This document shows, piece by piece, positions 53,032 to 61,885 of a stretch of DNA of 64,000 nt (position 1 is its first letter; every line of letters begins with the position of its first letter). The DNA lies in NCBI GenBank assembly GCA_017307355.1, contig JAFKFG010000010.1, positions 111,196-175,195 of the forward strand. The letters are read 5' to 3'. Origin of the DNA: Alphaproteobacteria bacterium. GTDB lineage: Bacteria > Pseudomonadota > Alphaproteobacteria > Micropepsales > Micropepsaceae. Position numbers and translations under genes: made by a program. Below the pieces are notes generated by a model. The model made no database searches. It was not told where the DNA came from and was given only the letters and a program-made list of their open reading frames with translations.

Positions 53032-53142
53032 GCGCACCGGCGAAAAAACAACCATCCGGAAACGGGCGCGCTGCCGATCCGTTCCTGACTCCGGGGCCGG
53101 GCGGCATCCGCCCGGCAGCGCCGGACGGACGCAGCGTCGGTA

Positions 53143-53319
53143 TTACAATCCGCGCGGGTAGGCTTGTCCGGCCGGGGCCGGCCCGGCAGTCAGCATTCCC
53201 GATTCAACGACAAACAGGGCAGCAGCGCCTGCCAGAAGAGCGATGACAACCCATGCTACGATTCTCGAACCTTTACTCGGTGCTTCTTCGGTATGATGAA
53301 ACTGTCCCAAACTGCTCAT
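53143..53319 (-). CDS. Small single-span membrane protein of unknown function
   Basis: A 58-residue protein with one hydrophobic helix, RIVAWVVIALLAGAAALFVV, preceded by a polar N-terminus (SSLGQFHHTEEAPSKGS) and followed by GPAPAGQAYPRGL. The start at 53319 has a strong AGGAGG six to seven bases upstream, the main reason to call it a gene. No family is recognised. It lies upstream of the PRC-like gene on the same strand. Confidence 0.65.
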   Translation of the reverse strand: MSSLGQFHHTEEAPSKGSRIVAWVVIALLAGAAALFVVESGMLTAGPAPAGQAYPRGL

Positions 53320-53591
53320 CCGGTACCTCCTAGGTTCGCCCGCCAGGGCGGTTGTTTCGTGCAATGTCTCCGTCGGTTATGGCCACTCAAGATCCAGGTC
53401 TGTCGCCCGGATCTGTCGCCACGACTATACCACCGAAATGCCGCTTTCGGAGCGGAACTCTGACAAAATTTACATAATCGGCCGGGGCGCCGCTGCATCG
53501 CAAAAAGCCAAAGAAATCGCGGCGCGCCACTTTTGAACCGCCGGTCGTTTCATGATTTGATAGGCATACGGGGTGCGATCAGGAGATGGTC

Positions 53592-53981
53592 ATGAGGCTT
53601 CGTCCTGCGGCATGCGCCGCGATGGTTCTGATGCTTTCATCCGTAGGCGCGATGGCGCAGCCGGCAAAGTCCGCCGATCAATGTTTCTTCACCAGCCAGT
53701 TCGAGAATTGGCGCGCGCCCGACGCGCGCACGATCAATATCCGCGTGCGCGGCAACCACTATTACCGGCTTGGGTTGGGCAGCGAGTGCCATGCGCTGCT
53801 CGATCCCGGCGCACACCTGGTCACCACCTTCCGGGGCACCAGCATGGTCTGCTCGCCGCTCGACTGGGATTTGAAAGTCAGTTCCGGGATCGGCAGCCCG
53901 GCGATCCCCTGTTTCGTCCGGACGATGACGCGCCTCACCCCGGCCGAGGCCAAGGCGCTGACATCCAAGGAACGGCCTTGA
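53592..53981 (+). CDS. DUF6491-type exported protein
   Basis: A 129-residue protein with a signal peptide (ACAAMVLMLSSVGAMAQ). The mature region CFFTSQFENWRAPDARTINI and RVRGNHYYRLGL resembles the small exported proteins grouped as DUF6491, with four cysteines likely in disulfides. Two ATGs lie at 53586 and 53592; AGGAG immediately before the first is at the right distance for the second, so 53592 is chosen. The stop is 7 bases from the end of the convergent nodT-type gene. Function unknown. Confidence 0.7.
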   Translation: MRLRPAACAAMVLMLSSVGAMAQPAKSADQCFFTSQFENWRAPDARTINIRVRGNHYYRLGLGSECHALLDPGAHLVTTFRGTSMVCSPLDWDLKVSSGIGSPAIPCFVRTMTRLTPAEAKALTSKERP

Positions 53982-53988
53982 ATGCGAC

Positions 53989-55443
53989 TTAAGGCGTGTC
54001 GGATTTGTCCTCGGCGGCAGGCGGCGGCGTGACCGGCGATCCGCCCAGCGCCAGATAAAGCTGCACCGTGTCCATCAGCCGCTGCGCCTTGGCGCGCGCC
54101 AGGCCCAACTGCGCCTGCGCATTGCGGCGTTCGGCGTCGATCACGTCCAGGATGCCGGAATTGCCGGCTTCAAAGCTGCGCCGGGCCAGATCCAGGGAGC
54201 GGGACGCGGTTTCCGCCGCCGCGGCCTGGGCATGCAGGCGGTCGGCATCGTTGGAGAGCGCCTGCAGCCGGTCGGCGATGTCGCCGAAGGCGCCGAGAAT
54301 GGTCTGGCGGTAGGTCGCCAGCGAGGCTTTGTAATTCTCGATCGCGGCGCGGCGCTCGGCGCTCAGCCGCCCGCCGCTGAAGATCGGCTGGGTGAGGTTG
54401 GCGGCCAGGGCATAAGCGTTGTTGATGCTGTTGAACAATCCGCCCGGCGTCAGCGCCTGGGTCGTCACATTCGCGGTGAGGGTGAGGTTCGGATAAAGGT
54501 TTGCGGTGGCGATGCCGATGGCGGCGCTGGCGGCATGCAGCTGCGATTCGGCGGCACGGATGTCGGGGCGGCGGCGCACCAGTTCCGATGGCAGGGCAAC
54601 CGGCAATTCGCCCGGCAAGGTGAAATCGGCCAGCGCGAATTCCGGCGGGCTCCATTCGGCGGGCGCCTTGCCCACCAGGATCGCCAGGGCGTGGCGCGCC
54701 ACCGCTTCCTGCTGGCGCAGGTCAGGCAGAAGCGCGCGATCCTCGGCCAGCTGGCTTTGAGCACTCACCAGCTGCACCTGGGTGCCCGAGCCGCTGGTGA
54801 TGGCGGCCTGCACCAAGCCTACATTGCGCTCGTCATCCGCGATGATGCCGTTCAAGGCTTCGATCTGGGCGCGGGCGGAGGCCAGTGCCAGGGCTTCGGC
54901 GGCGACATGGGCGGTGAGGGACTGATAGGCGGCGTCGAGCTCGAAGCCCTGATATTCCAGCAAAGCTTTCTTCTGTTCGACCTTGCGCCGTTCGCCGCCG
55001 AACAGATCGAGCGGGAAGCTCACCGCGGGGCCCAGCGTGTAATAGGCGAAAGGCGGGACCGTGAAGTTCAACGGCCCAAACAGGGAGCGGCCATATTTCT
55101 GATAGCCGGCGGTGCTGCCGAGTGCCACCTGCGGCAGAAGTGCGCCGTGGGCGACATTGACCTGTTCCTCGGCCTCGGCCATGCGATGGCGCGCGGCTTC
55201 CACATCCTGGTTGCCGGCAAGCGCTTCCTTGATCACGCCGTCCAGGGGCGGCGATTGGAAGCCCGCCCACCAGTCGCCTTGGATGCTCGGGCCCAGCGCA
55301 ATGCGCTGGTCATCGGGCGGGCCGGCATCGGTCTTGGCATTGTAGGTCGTGACGGCGGGCGGCGCGGGCACCTGAAAATCCGGCCCCAGCATGCAGGACG
55401 ACAGGAGCAGCGCCGAAAGAAGCGAAAGAGAAATCTGTTTCAT
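53989..55443 (-). CDS. NodT/OprM-type outer membrane efflux channel lipoprotein
   Basis: A 484-residue outer-membrane factor. The lipobox is LLLSSC near residue 16, so it is acylated. The two alpha-hairpin repeats contain QDVEAARHRMAEAEEQVNVA and RPDIRAAESQLHAASAAIGI, followed by ANLYPNLTLTANV, the standard NodT marks. It is the last gene of the emrA-emrB-nodT unit: its ATG and the stop of emrB share one base (TGATG at 55445-55441). It would complete the pump across the outer membrane. Confidence 0.92.
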   Translation of the reverse strand: MKQISLSLLSALLLSSCMLGPDFQVPAPPAVTTYNAKTDAGPPDDQRIALGPSIQGDWWAGFQSPPLDGVIKEALAGNQDVEAARHRMAEAEEQVNVAHGALLPQVALGSTAGYQKYGRSLFGPLNFTVPPFAYYTLGPAVSFPLDLFGGERRKVEQKKALLEYQGFELDAAYQSLTAHVAAEALALASARAQIEALNGIIADDERNVGLVQAAITSGSGTQVQLVSAQSQLAEDRALLPDLRQQEAVARHALAILVGKAPAEWSPPEFALADFTLPGELPVALPSELVRRRPDIRAAESQLHAASAAIGIATANLYPNLTLTANVTTQALTPGGLFNSINNAYALAANLTQPIFSGGRLSAERRAAIENYKASLATYRQTILGAFGDIADRLQALSNDADRLHAQAAAAETASRSLDLARRSFEAGNSGILDVIDAERRNAQAQLGLARAKAQRLMDTVQLYLALGGSPVTPPPAAEDKSDTP

Positions 55444-57041
55444 CAGTCCAGCACCGCATGGCTGCCGGCGGCCGGCCGCGTTTTCTTGATCAGGAAGAGG
55501 AAGGGAATGGTCGCCAATGTGAGGATCATCATCAGCTGGAAATCGTCGATATAGGCGATCATCGCCGCCTGGTTGAACATGGTGCCGTCGAGCCCCGCCA
55601 GACCCCGCATGCCGCTGCCATTGAAGGCCGCCGCCGCGCTGTTGCCGATGAAGTTATAGGGCGTGATGTGTTCGGCCATCGAGGCGTGGACGCGCTGGGT
55701 GTTCTGGGTGAAGAGGAAGAACACCACGGAAATGCCGATCGAGCTGCCGACATTGCGCAAGAGGTTGAAGAAGGCGGTGCCTTCGTTGCGCAAATGCGCG
55801 GGCAGGGTGGTGAAGGCCACCGCCGACAAGGGCACCCAAACCAGTCCCACCCCGAAGCCCTGGATGATGCCGGAAATGATGATCGGCCAGGTATTCATCT
55901 GCAGGGAGAATTGGGTCATCTGCCACAGCGAGAAGGCGGTCAGCGCCAGTCCCACGGCGATAATCGCACGTGGATCGAAGCGCGAGATCAGGCGCCCCAC
56001 CACGATCATCGCCACCATGGTGCCGGCGCCCCGCGGCGCGGTGACGAGGCCGGTCAGGACCACCGGATAACGCATTTCGGTCTGAAGGAGCGGCGGCACC
56101 AGCGCCAGGGTGGCGAACAGGACCACGCCGACCACAAAGATGAAGATGTTGGAGGCGACGAAATTCTGGTCCTGGAACAGATGCGGATTGAGGAAGGGCT
56201 TGGGATGGGAAAATGTGTGGACCAGGAACAGATAGAAGGCGACCGCTGCCACGATCGCTTCAGCCATGATCTCGCGCGAGGAGAACCAGTCCAAGAGCTG
56301 GCCCCGGTCCATCATCAGCTGCAGGGCGGTGATGAAGATGCTGAGGGTGGTGAAGCCGAAAAAGTCGAACTTCGATCCTTGCGTGTTCCGGTTCTCCGGC
56401 AACGTGAAATAGAGACCGATAAAGGTCAGCACCCCGATCGGCAGGTTGATGTAGAACACCCAGCGCCAGGAATAATTCTCGGTCAGCCAGCCACCCAGCG
56501 CCGGTCCCAGGATCGGGCCCATGGTCACGCCGATGCCCCAGATCGCCATGGCGCGGCCGAAATCCTTGGGCGGATTGATGTCGAACAACACGGCCTGGGA
56601 TAGCGGCACCAAAGCTGCGCCGCCCACGCCCTGCAGGAAGCGGAACAGCACGATCTGCGGCAGGGATTCCGCCAACCCGCACAGCGCCGAGGCGACCGTG
56701 AAGATGAAGACCGAGATCAGAAAGACCCGGCGGCGCCCGAACTGGCCGGCCAGCCAGCCGGTGAGGGGAATGGTGATGGCCGCCGCCACGATATAGGAAG
56801 TGAGGACCCAGCCCATTTCGTCTTGCGTCGCCGAAAGCGTGCCCTGCATGCGGGGCAGGGCGACATTGGCGATGGTGGTGTCCAGCGCCTGCATGATGGT
56901 CGCCGCCATCACGGAAAGCGTGATCAAGCCATGAAAGCGGACCCGCTGGGGCTGCGGCGGAGGAAGCGGCGTCGCGGTCGCGCCGATACCGGCGGTCTCC
57001 GCGGCTTTCTCCAGCTCATTCTCCTGCGGCCTGTCAGCCAT
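55443..57041 (-). CDS. emrB: EmrB/QacA family MFS efflux permease
   Basis: A 532-residue DHA2 permease with about 14 helices. Marks are LDTTIANVALPRMQGTLSAT in helix 1, GWLAGQFGRRRVFLISVFIF (motif A), RFLQGVGGAALVPLSQAV and GPALGGWLTENYSWRWVFYI (motif C). It sits between emrA (5 bases upstream) and the outer-membrane channel gene, which shares one base with its stop. Members export uncouplers and hydrophobic drugs through the EmrA bridge. Confidence 0.94.
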   Translation of the reverse strand: MADRPQENELEKAAETAGIGATATPLPPPQPQRVRFHGLITLSVMAATIMQALDTTIANVALPRMQGTLSATQDEMGWVLTSYIVAAAITIPLTGWLAGQFGRRRVFLISVFIFTVASALCGLAESLPQIVLFRFLQGVGGAALVPLSQAVLFDINPPKDFGRAMAIWGIGVTMGPILGPALGGWLTENYSWRWVFYINLPIGVLTFIGLYFTLPENRNTQGSKFDFFGFTTLSIFITALQLMMDRGQLLDWFSSREIMAEAIVAAVAFYLFLVHTFSHPKPFLNPHLFQDQNFVASNIFIFVVGVVLFATLALVPPLLQTEMRYPVVLTGLVTAPRGAGTMVAMIVVGRLISRFDPRAIIAVGLALTAFSLWQMTQFSLQMNTWPIIISGIIQGFGVGLVWVPLSAVAFTTLPAHLRNEGTAFFNLLRNVGSSIGISVVFFLFTQNTQRVHASMAEHITPYNFIGNSAAAAFNGSGMRGLAGLDGTMFNQAAMIAYIDDFQLMMILTLATIPFLFLIKKTRPAAGSHAVLD

Positions 57042-57046
57042 TGGGT

Positions 57047-58105
57047 TCAGTTCCAGAACGCCAGCGAACGGTGATGTTCGGTGTCGACTTCGGCATTCAC
57101 GCTCATGCCCGCGGCCAGCGGCAGATGGTCATGATCTTCGATGGAAAGGCGCACCGGCAGGCGCTGCACCACCTTGACCCAATTGCCCGAGGCATTTTCC
57201 GGAGGCAGCAGGGAGAAGCTGGATCCCGTGCCGGGGCTTGTTGACGTTACCGTGCCGGTAAATTTCTCGCCGGGAAACGCGTCCAGGGTGAAGGTCGCCT
57301 TCTGGCCCGGGCGCATATGGGCCAGATCGGTTTCCTTGAAATTGGCTTCGACCCAAAGATTGCTGTCGCTCATCAGGGCGAAGAGCGGCGTGGAGGCGTT
57401 GACGTGATCGCCCACTTGAATCTGTTCGACCTTGGCGACCACGCCGTCCATCGGCGCATGCACCACGGTGTAGGACAATTCCAGCAACGCCCGGTCGAGC
57501 GCGGCCTGCGCCTGGCGCACCAGCGGTAGGTCCTGGGGCGCGGCATCGGCCTTGCCGCCCAGATCGGCCAGGGCGCTGGCGGTCTGTTGCTGGGCGGCGG
57601 CCAGCTGCTGTTTCGCGGAATCGAAGGCGTTGCGGGTCTGGTCCAGCTGGGCGCGCGAGGAGATGCCTTGCGACTGAAGCTCGGTCTGGCGGGCCAGTTC
57701 GCGCTGCTGATAGGCCAGCGTGTTGCGCGCCGCCGCTTCGTCCGCCAGGCGCTGGCGGTAATCGGCTTCGAGCGCAGGGACCTTGATCATGGCGGCGGCC
57801 AGTTGGGCGCGCGCGTCATCGACCGCGATCTTGAACCGGGGCGTATCGAGGCGGAAGAGAATGTCGCCTTTCTTGACGTGCTGATTGTCGCGCACATTGA
57901 TCTCCAGCACGCGACCGGACACTTCGGTACTGATATCCACCCGCGCGGATTGGACATAGGCATCGTCGGTCGACACGTAACGCCCGCCCGTCAGGTAGAA
58001 GAAGATCACCGCCAGCAGGACCAGCACGGGGCCGCCGATCAGAAGGGCGCGGCGGTTGCGTCCGATCCAGCCTTTGGGTTGCGGGTCGGTGTTGGTATTC
58101 GCCAT
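57047..58105 (-). CDS. emrA: EmrA/HlyD family membrane fusion protein
   Basis: A 352-residue adaptor. A single membrane helix (ALLIGGPVLVLLAVIFFYLT, about 19-38) is followed by the biotinyl-lipoyl half STDDAYVQSARVDISTEVSG, a coiled-coil hairpin of about 90-190 and the barrel part with DGVVAKVEQIQVGDHVNAST. It is the first gene of a three-gene efflux operon with emrB and nodT. No regulator is adjacent; 230 bases separate it from the upstream glycosyltransferase gene and probably hold the promoter. Confidence 0.94.
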   Translation of the reverse strand: MANTNTDPQPKGWIGRNRRALLIGGPVLVLLAVIFFYLTGGRYVSTDDAYVQSARVDISTEVSGRVLEINVRDNQHVKKGDILFRLDTPRFKIAVDDARAQLAAAMIKVPALEADYRQRLADEAAARNTLAYQQRELARQTELQSQGISSRAQLDQTRNAFDSAKQQLAAAQQQTASALADLGGKADAAPQDLPLVRQAQAALDRALLELSYTVVHAPMDGVVAKVEQIQVGDHVNASTPLFALMSDSNLWVEANFKETDLAHMRPGQKATFTLDAFPGEKFTGTVTSTSPGTGSSFSLLPPENASGNWVKVVQRLPVRLSIEDHDHLPLAAGMSVNAEVDTEHHRSLAFWN

Positions 58106-58335
58106 GGGATGTCCGGAAGGGTATCTCGCTTGCCGTATAGCGGTTTGCCCGCCCCGCAGCCAGCCCGGCTTTGCGTGATGCTGGCGTCAGCATGTTGGTA
58201 CGTTCGAGCCCGTCCGCGGCCATTCATTCGCGGCCGTTACCCGGTCCCGCCGGACGCCGGCGCGGGCTGCTTGGCAATGATGCGGGTGTTTCGGGGCCCG
58301 ATATCAGGCTTTGGGATGATTTCTCACACCATCGA

Positions 58336-59307
58336 TCAGGGCGCCGCGCGCCGCTCGAGCCAGTCCGGCTTATTCCGTTTGTTACCCAGGCCGGCGAGCC
58401 ATCCCGATAACGCGTAGCTGCCCTGCCGCCAGGCCGCCGCCTTGGCGTATTTGATGGCGATGTGCAGCAACGACAGCGGCGCGGCAATGGGCATGAGGCC
58501 GGGATAGAGATCGCGGGTCAGAAGCATGCGATTCCGCTCCATCAGATAGACCGCCAGCTTGGACTGTGTCCGCAATGTTCCACCCGAGCCGGTCGCGGTG
58601 CCTTGCGCATGACGCACGAAGGCGCCCGGCGCATAGCCCAGCTTTTCGCCCAGCCGGATGGCGCGCAGGCACCATTCGACCTCCTCGCAATAAAGGAAAT
58701 AGTCTTCCCGCATCTTGCCGACGCGCTGGCAGAAGCCCCGCGTTACCAGCAGCGAGGCGCCGGTGATGTAGTTGATCCGGTTTTCCAGCGCGCGGAGATC
58801 GGCGATCGGCTGCCAGGGCTTGCCCTTGTCCAGCGAGATGGCGCGGGCGCTGCGTTTCAGCCAAAGCCCGCCCCGCGAGGCGAGGCGCCCGTCGCCACTC
58901 AAAAGATCATGCCCCACGGCCGAGCAGTCGCCCTGATGCAGCCGCGCCAGCAACGCTTCCAGGGCGCCGGGGTCGGGATGGGTGTCGGGATTGAGGATCC
59001 AATAAGCGTCGGCCGGCGCGGTATGGTCGATGGCGCGGTTGATTCCACCGGCATAGCCGGGGTTGTCGGGTGCCGATAACAGCTCGACCGGCTGGCCGGT
59101 CTTGAGTTGCGCGGGCAGGTGGGCGCGAAGCTTTTGAAATGCCTCCTCGCCGCCATTTTCGCAGATCACCACCCGGAACCGGCCCCAGGTCGACGTCTCC
59201 AGAGCCTCCAGGCAGCCGGTGATATCGGCCAAGCTATGGAACGAGACGATAATGACGGCGACATCGGCTCGCGGCGCGGCGTCGGGCGGAAGGGAGGGAG
59301 GCGTCAA
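58336..59307 (-). CDS. Family 2 glycosyltransferase
   Basis: A 323-residue GT-A fold transferase (rhamnosyltransferase-like subgroup). DVAVIIVSFHSLADITGCLE opens the nucleotide-sugar domain, NPGYAGGINRAIDHTAPADAYW and NPDTHPDPGALEALL carry the Asp-containing metal/donor site, and FLYCEEVEWCLRAIRLGEKLG is the acceptor-side motif common in this group. A hydrophobic C-terminal stretch may contact the membrane. It likely adds a sugar to a lipid-linked or surface glycan; donor and acceptor cannot be given. It is divergent from the next transferase. Confidence 0.88.
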   Translation of the reverse strand: MTPPSLPPDAAPRADVAVIIVSFHSLADITGCLEALETSTWGRFRVVICENGGEEAFQKLRAHLPAQLKTGQPVELLSAPDNPGYAGGINRAIDHTAPADAYWILNPDTHPDPGALEALLARLHQGDCSAVGHDLLSGDGRLASRGGLWLKRSARAISLDKGKPWQPIADLRALENRINYITGASLLVTRGFCQRVGKMREDYFLYCEEVEWCLRAIRLGEKLGYAPGAFVRHAQGTATGSGGTLRTQSKLAVYLMERNRMLLTRDLYPGLMPIAAPLSLLHIAIKYAKAAAWRQGSYALSGWLAGLGNKRNKPDWLERRAAP

Positions 59308-59506
59308 GGACCTTGGTTCTCTCTAGGGACCAGACAGACAAGATGTCTCCGGTCCAGGAAACGCGCAACCGTTTCACCTGGGTCCGGAAAGCGAAAAGAT
59401 CGCCCGAAAGAAGTCATTTTGCTGAGTCCAGATGTATAGGATCGTTTACATCTCGATCGGCGTACGATGAAAGTTAACCACTGTTTTCGTCACGAAAGGC
59501 TTTGAT

Positions 59507-60328
59507 TTGAGTTTCGTTCAAACAATCACCCGGCTGCTAAAGCGCTGCCTCAGAGGGACGATCGGATTGTGGCCGGTCCTGGAGATGCGCAATCGCATCG
59601 TAATGGGACTTTATCTGCCCAGGCTTATTCGCTTCGAGAATGAAGAGGTCGCTCGGCTTCGGCTTCAGCTCGGCATCGTACCGACGGCCAAAATTGCTTG
59701 CATCATTCCAACCTACAAGCGGCCGGAGGGGCTTATCGCATCGATCAATTCCATCCTGGCGCAGGAGCGCCAGGACTTTGTGATCATCGTGGTGGATGAT
59801 GGTGCAGGGTTGCCGGTTCTCCCAAGCGATCCGCGTCTGTTCGCGGTTTCGCTGTCGCGCAACTCGGCTGTACTCGGTCTCGTGCGCAATGTGGGTATCC
59901 GGCTGTCCAATTCCGAGTTCGTTGCTTTTCTTGACGACGATAACGTCTGGACCCCGCAGCATCTCACTGTTGCTGTCAAAGCACTCGAGACGGGCGCCGG
60001 TCTAATCTACACCGCTGTGCGGCGGAGAAAGCCGGATGGTTCTGAACTCGATGTATTGTCGCGGGCCTTTGACAGGCGCAGTTTCTCGGATGAGAGCCCG
60101 TGGGTCGATGCCAACGCGCTCGTACTTCGCAGATCGGATTGGCTCCCATTCAGCCGCTTGCCCAGAACGCGCGCAACGTTGCCGAAGGAGGATTGGGAGT
60201 TTGTCTGGCGCATCAGCGGCCGCACGAAAGTCGAGCACGTGCCGATGGTTACCGTCGAATATCTCGTCAATCCTGAGAGTTTTTTTACGTCCTGGTCGGA
60301 GGGCGGCGAATCCGCCGGCGCGGATTAA
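59507..60328 (+). CDS. Family 2 glycosyltransferase, short form
   Basis: A 273-residue GT2 protein. IACIIPTYKRPEGLIASINS begins the domain near residue 60, VVDDGAG and FLDDDNVWTPQHL carry the Asp-rich metal site. The first 55 residues are unusual for the family and may be a membrane-contact segment. It starts at TTG (59507) after GAAAGG, since no ATG fits the first part; an internal ATG at about 59588 is the alternative. Its TAA stop overlaps the stop of the convergent flippase gene by 3 bases. Base composition is more AT-rich than the core genes. Confidence 0.8.
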   Translation: MSFVQTITRLLKRCLRGTIGLWPVLEMRNRIVMGLYLPRLIRFENEEVARLRLQLGIVPTAKIACIIPTYKRPEGLIASINSILAQERQDFVIIVVDDGAGLPVLPSDPRLFAVSLSRNSAVLGLVRNVGIRLSNSEFVAFLDDDNVWTPQHLTVAVKALETGAGLIYTAVRRRKPDGSELDVLSRAFDRRSFSDESPWVDANALVLRRSDWLPFSRLPRTRATLPKEDWEFVWRISGRTKVEHVPMVTVEYLVNPESFFTSWSEGGESAGAD

Positions 60329-61851
60329 AACATTCTGTCCTTCATAGGGATCCTGGACTTAGCGAAAGTAAGCAGCCTGCTTCGGATCATGCTCGATGAC
60401 AGTGCCGCTACAGCCAATAACGCGAACCCGGTAGCGGCGACTTGGGAGAATATCAGCCAGCGTTCTTTCGGCCAGGGCAGAATAAAAGAGGCCATCTCAC
60501 CTGCAACAGCAACTGGAATGACGATTAACAAAATATCGCGGGAAAGCCACTGCCCATGAATTTGGGGAAGGAAGCGAGCATGAACGATAGGTGTATAGAT
60601 CAAGAAAAACAGAATGTTGGACACAGCCCAAACAGTGCCTGTGCCGACTGGCCCATAATATTCCGCTGCGAGAAAAATCAACGGCACTAGGAACAGAAGC
60701 TGGATCGTATTGCCGATCAGATGCAGCCGCAAATTGCCTTTCGCGTATTGCAAATAATACGGAAATGAAGAAAGCCACGCCAAACCATTTCCGATGGCAT
60801 AGAGGGTCAGGATGGGAGCGGCCTGATGGGCGATATTCGGCCTGCCCGTCCAGGCCATAAGAACCGGGTTGGCGAAGAAAGTCAGCACGGCCACGACCGG
60901 CGCCGCGATCACGCAGGCCATCTGCGTGGCGTTGTGATAAAGATTGGTCATGCTGGTTATGTCGCGTTCCGCCGCGAATTTCGTCAGGCGCGGCAGTATG
61001 GCCTGTCCAAGCGCGCCGTTGAGCGCGCTTACGGTTGCGGCGGCGACTATGGCGATTGAGAAAACGCCATACGCCGACAGAGTCAGGGTCTTGGACAGGA
61101 CCATGCGGTCGGTCTGTATGAGCGCAAGCCATACCGTCGAGGTAAATGCGATGGTCAGGGAGAATGCCAGATTGCTTCTAAACGGGCCCCAGGAAAATTT
61201 CTCGCGCGGTGCCGAGCCGCGCCGGACCAGCCGGTATGTCATCAATGTCAGCCCGCCTAGCTCGGTGGCTGCCAAGACAAGCTGATACGAAAAGAAGTTC
61301 TCCGGTGTCGCGCCCAGGAATTCGAATATTCCGATAACGCCAATGAAGCGGAATGTGGCGATGACGATATTATAGCTGCCCAGCCAGACCTGCCGTTCGA
61401 ACCCGTTCACCACGCTGCGGTACAGCCCCGCGATCCATCGTAAGGGAATGGCCAGGCCCATCAGCACAATGGCATGTGCCACTTCGTCGATGGGTAGATA
61501 CTGCACCTTCAACCAGTCAGTCGCTATCGGCTTCGACAAAAGAACGATAAGGGCGCCGCCCGTCACCGACACAATGCCGAAGAAAATTTCCAGTGCCCGT
61601 AGCAAGGATCGTAAGCTGTTCACGCTGATGGCGCCGCCGCGGAAGCGCGCCGTCTCGCGCACCAAAGTGGGCGTCAATCCTATGTCCAGCAGTTGGAACC
61701 AGGCGCCCATCACGATAAAAAAGCCGATCAGGCCATAGGCTTCCTGTCCCATATAGGAGAGGTAGACCGGCGCCATGACCACCCCGATCGCCATCACGTA
61801 AAGTTGTGATGCGTAATTGGCGATCAGATTTCTCTTGATGGAGAGGCGCAT
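60325..61851 (-). CDS. Wzx-like polysaccharide flippase
   Basis: A 508-residue multispanning protein of the MATE-like polysaccharide transporter group. The N-terminus KRNLIANYASQLYVMAIGVV, then GLIGFFIVMGAWFQLLDIGL and TPTLVRETARFRGG, are typical of Wzx/RfbX proteins; about 12-14 hydrophobic segments follow. It would move lipid-linked oligosaccharide repeat units across the inner membrane. It lies upstream of no obvious promoter on its own strand and follows the Wzy/ligase-like gene. AT-richer than its left neighbours, a usual trait of surface glycan genes. Confidence 0.87.
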   Translation of the reverse strand: MRLSIKRNLIANYASQLYVMAIGVVMAPVYLSYMGQEAYGLIGFFIVMGAWFQLLDIGLTPTLVRETARFRGGAISVNSLRSLLRALEIFFGIVSVTGGALIVLLSKPIATDWLKVQYLPIDEVAHAIVLMGLAIPLRWIAGLYRSVVNGFERQVWLGSYNIVIATFRFIGVIGIFEFLGATPENFFSYQLVLAATELGGLTLMTYRLVRRGSAPREKFSWGPFRSNLAFSLTIAFTSTVWLALIQTDRMVLSKTLTLSAYGVFSIAIVAAATVSALNGALGQAILPRLTKFAAERDITSMTNLYHNATQMACVIAAPVVAVLTFFANPVLMAWTGRPNIAHQAAPILTLYAIGNGLAWLSSFPYYLQYAKGNLRLHLIGNTIQLLFLVPLIFLAAEYYGPVGTGTVWAVSNILFFLIYTPIVHARFLPQIHGQWLSRDILLIVIPVAVAGEMASFILPWPKERWLIFSQVAATGFALLAVAALSSSMIRSRLLTFAKSRIPMKDRMF

Positions 61852-61885
61852 GGAGGCGTCAATATCCGATCAGTGAAGATAGGAG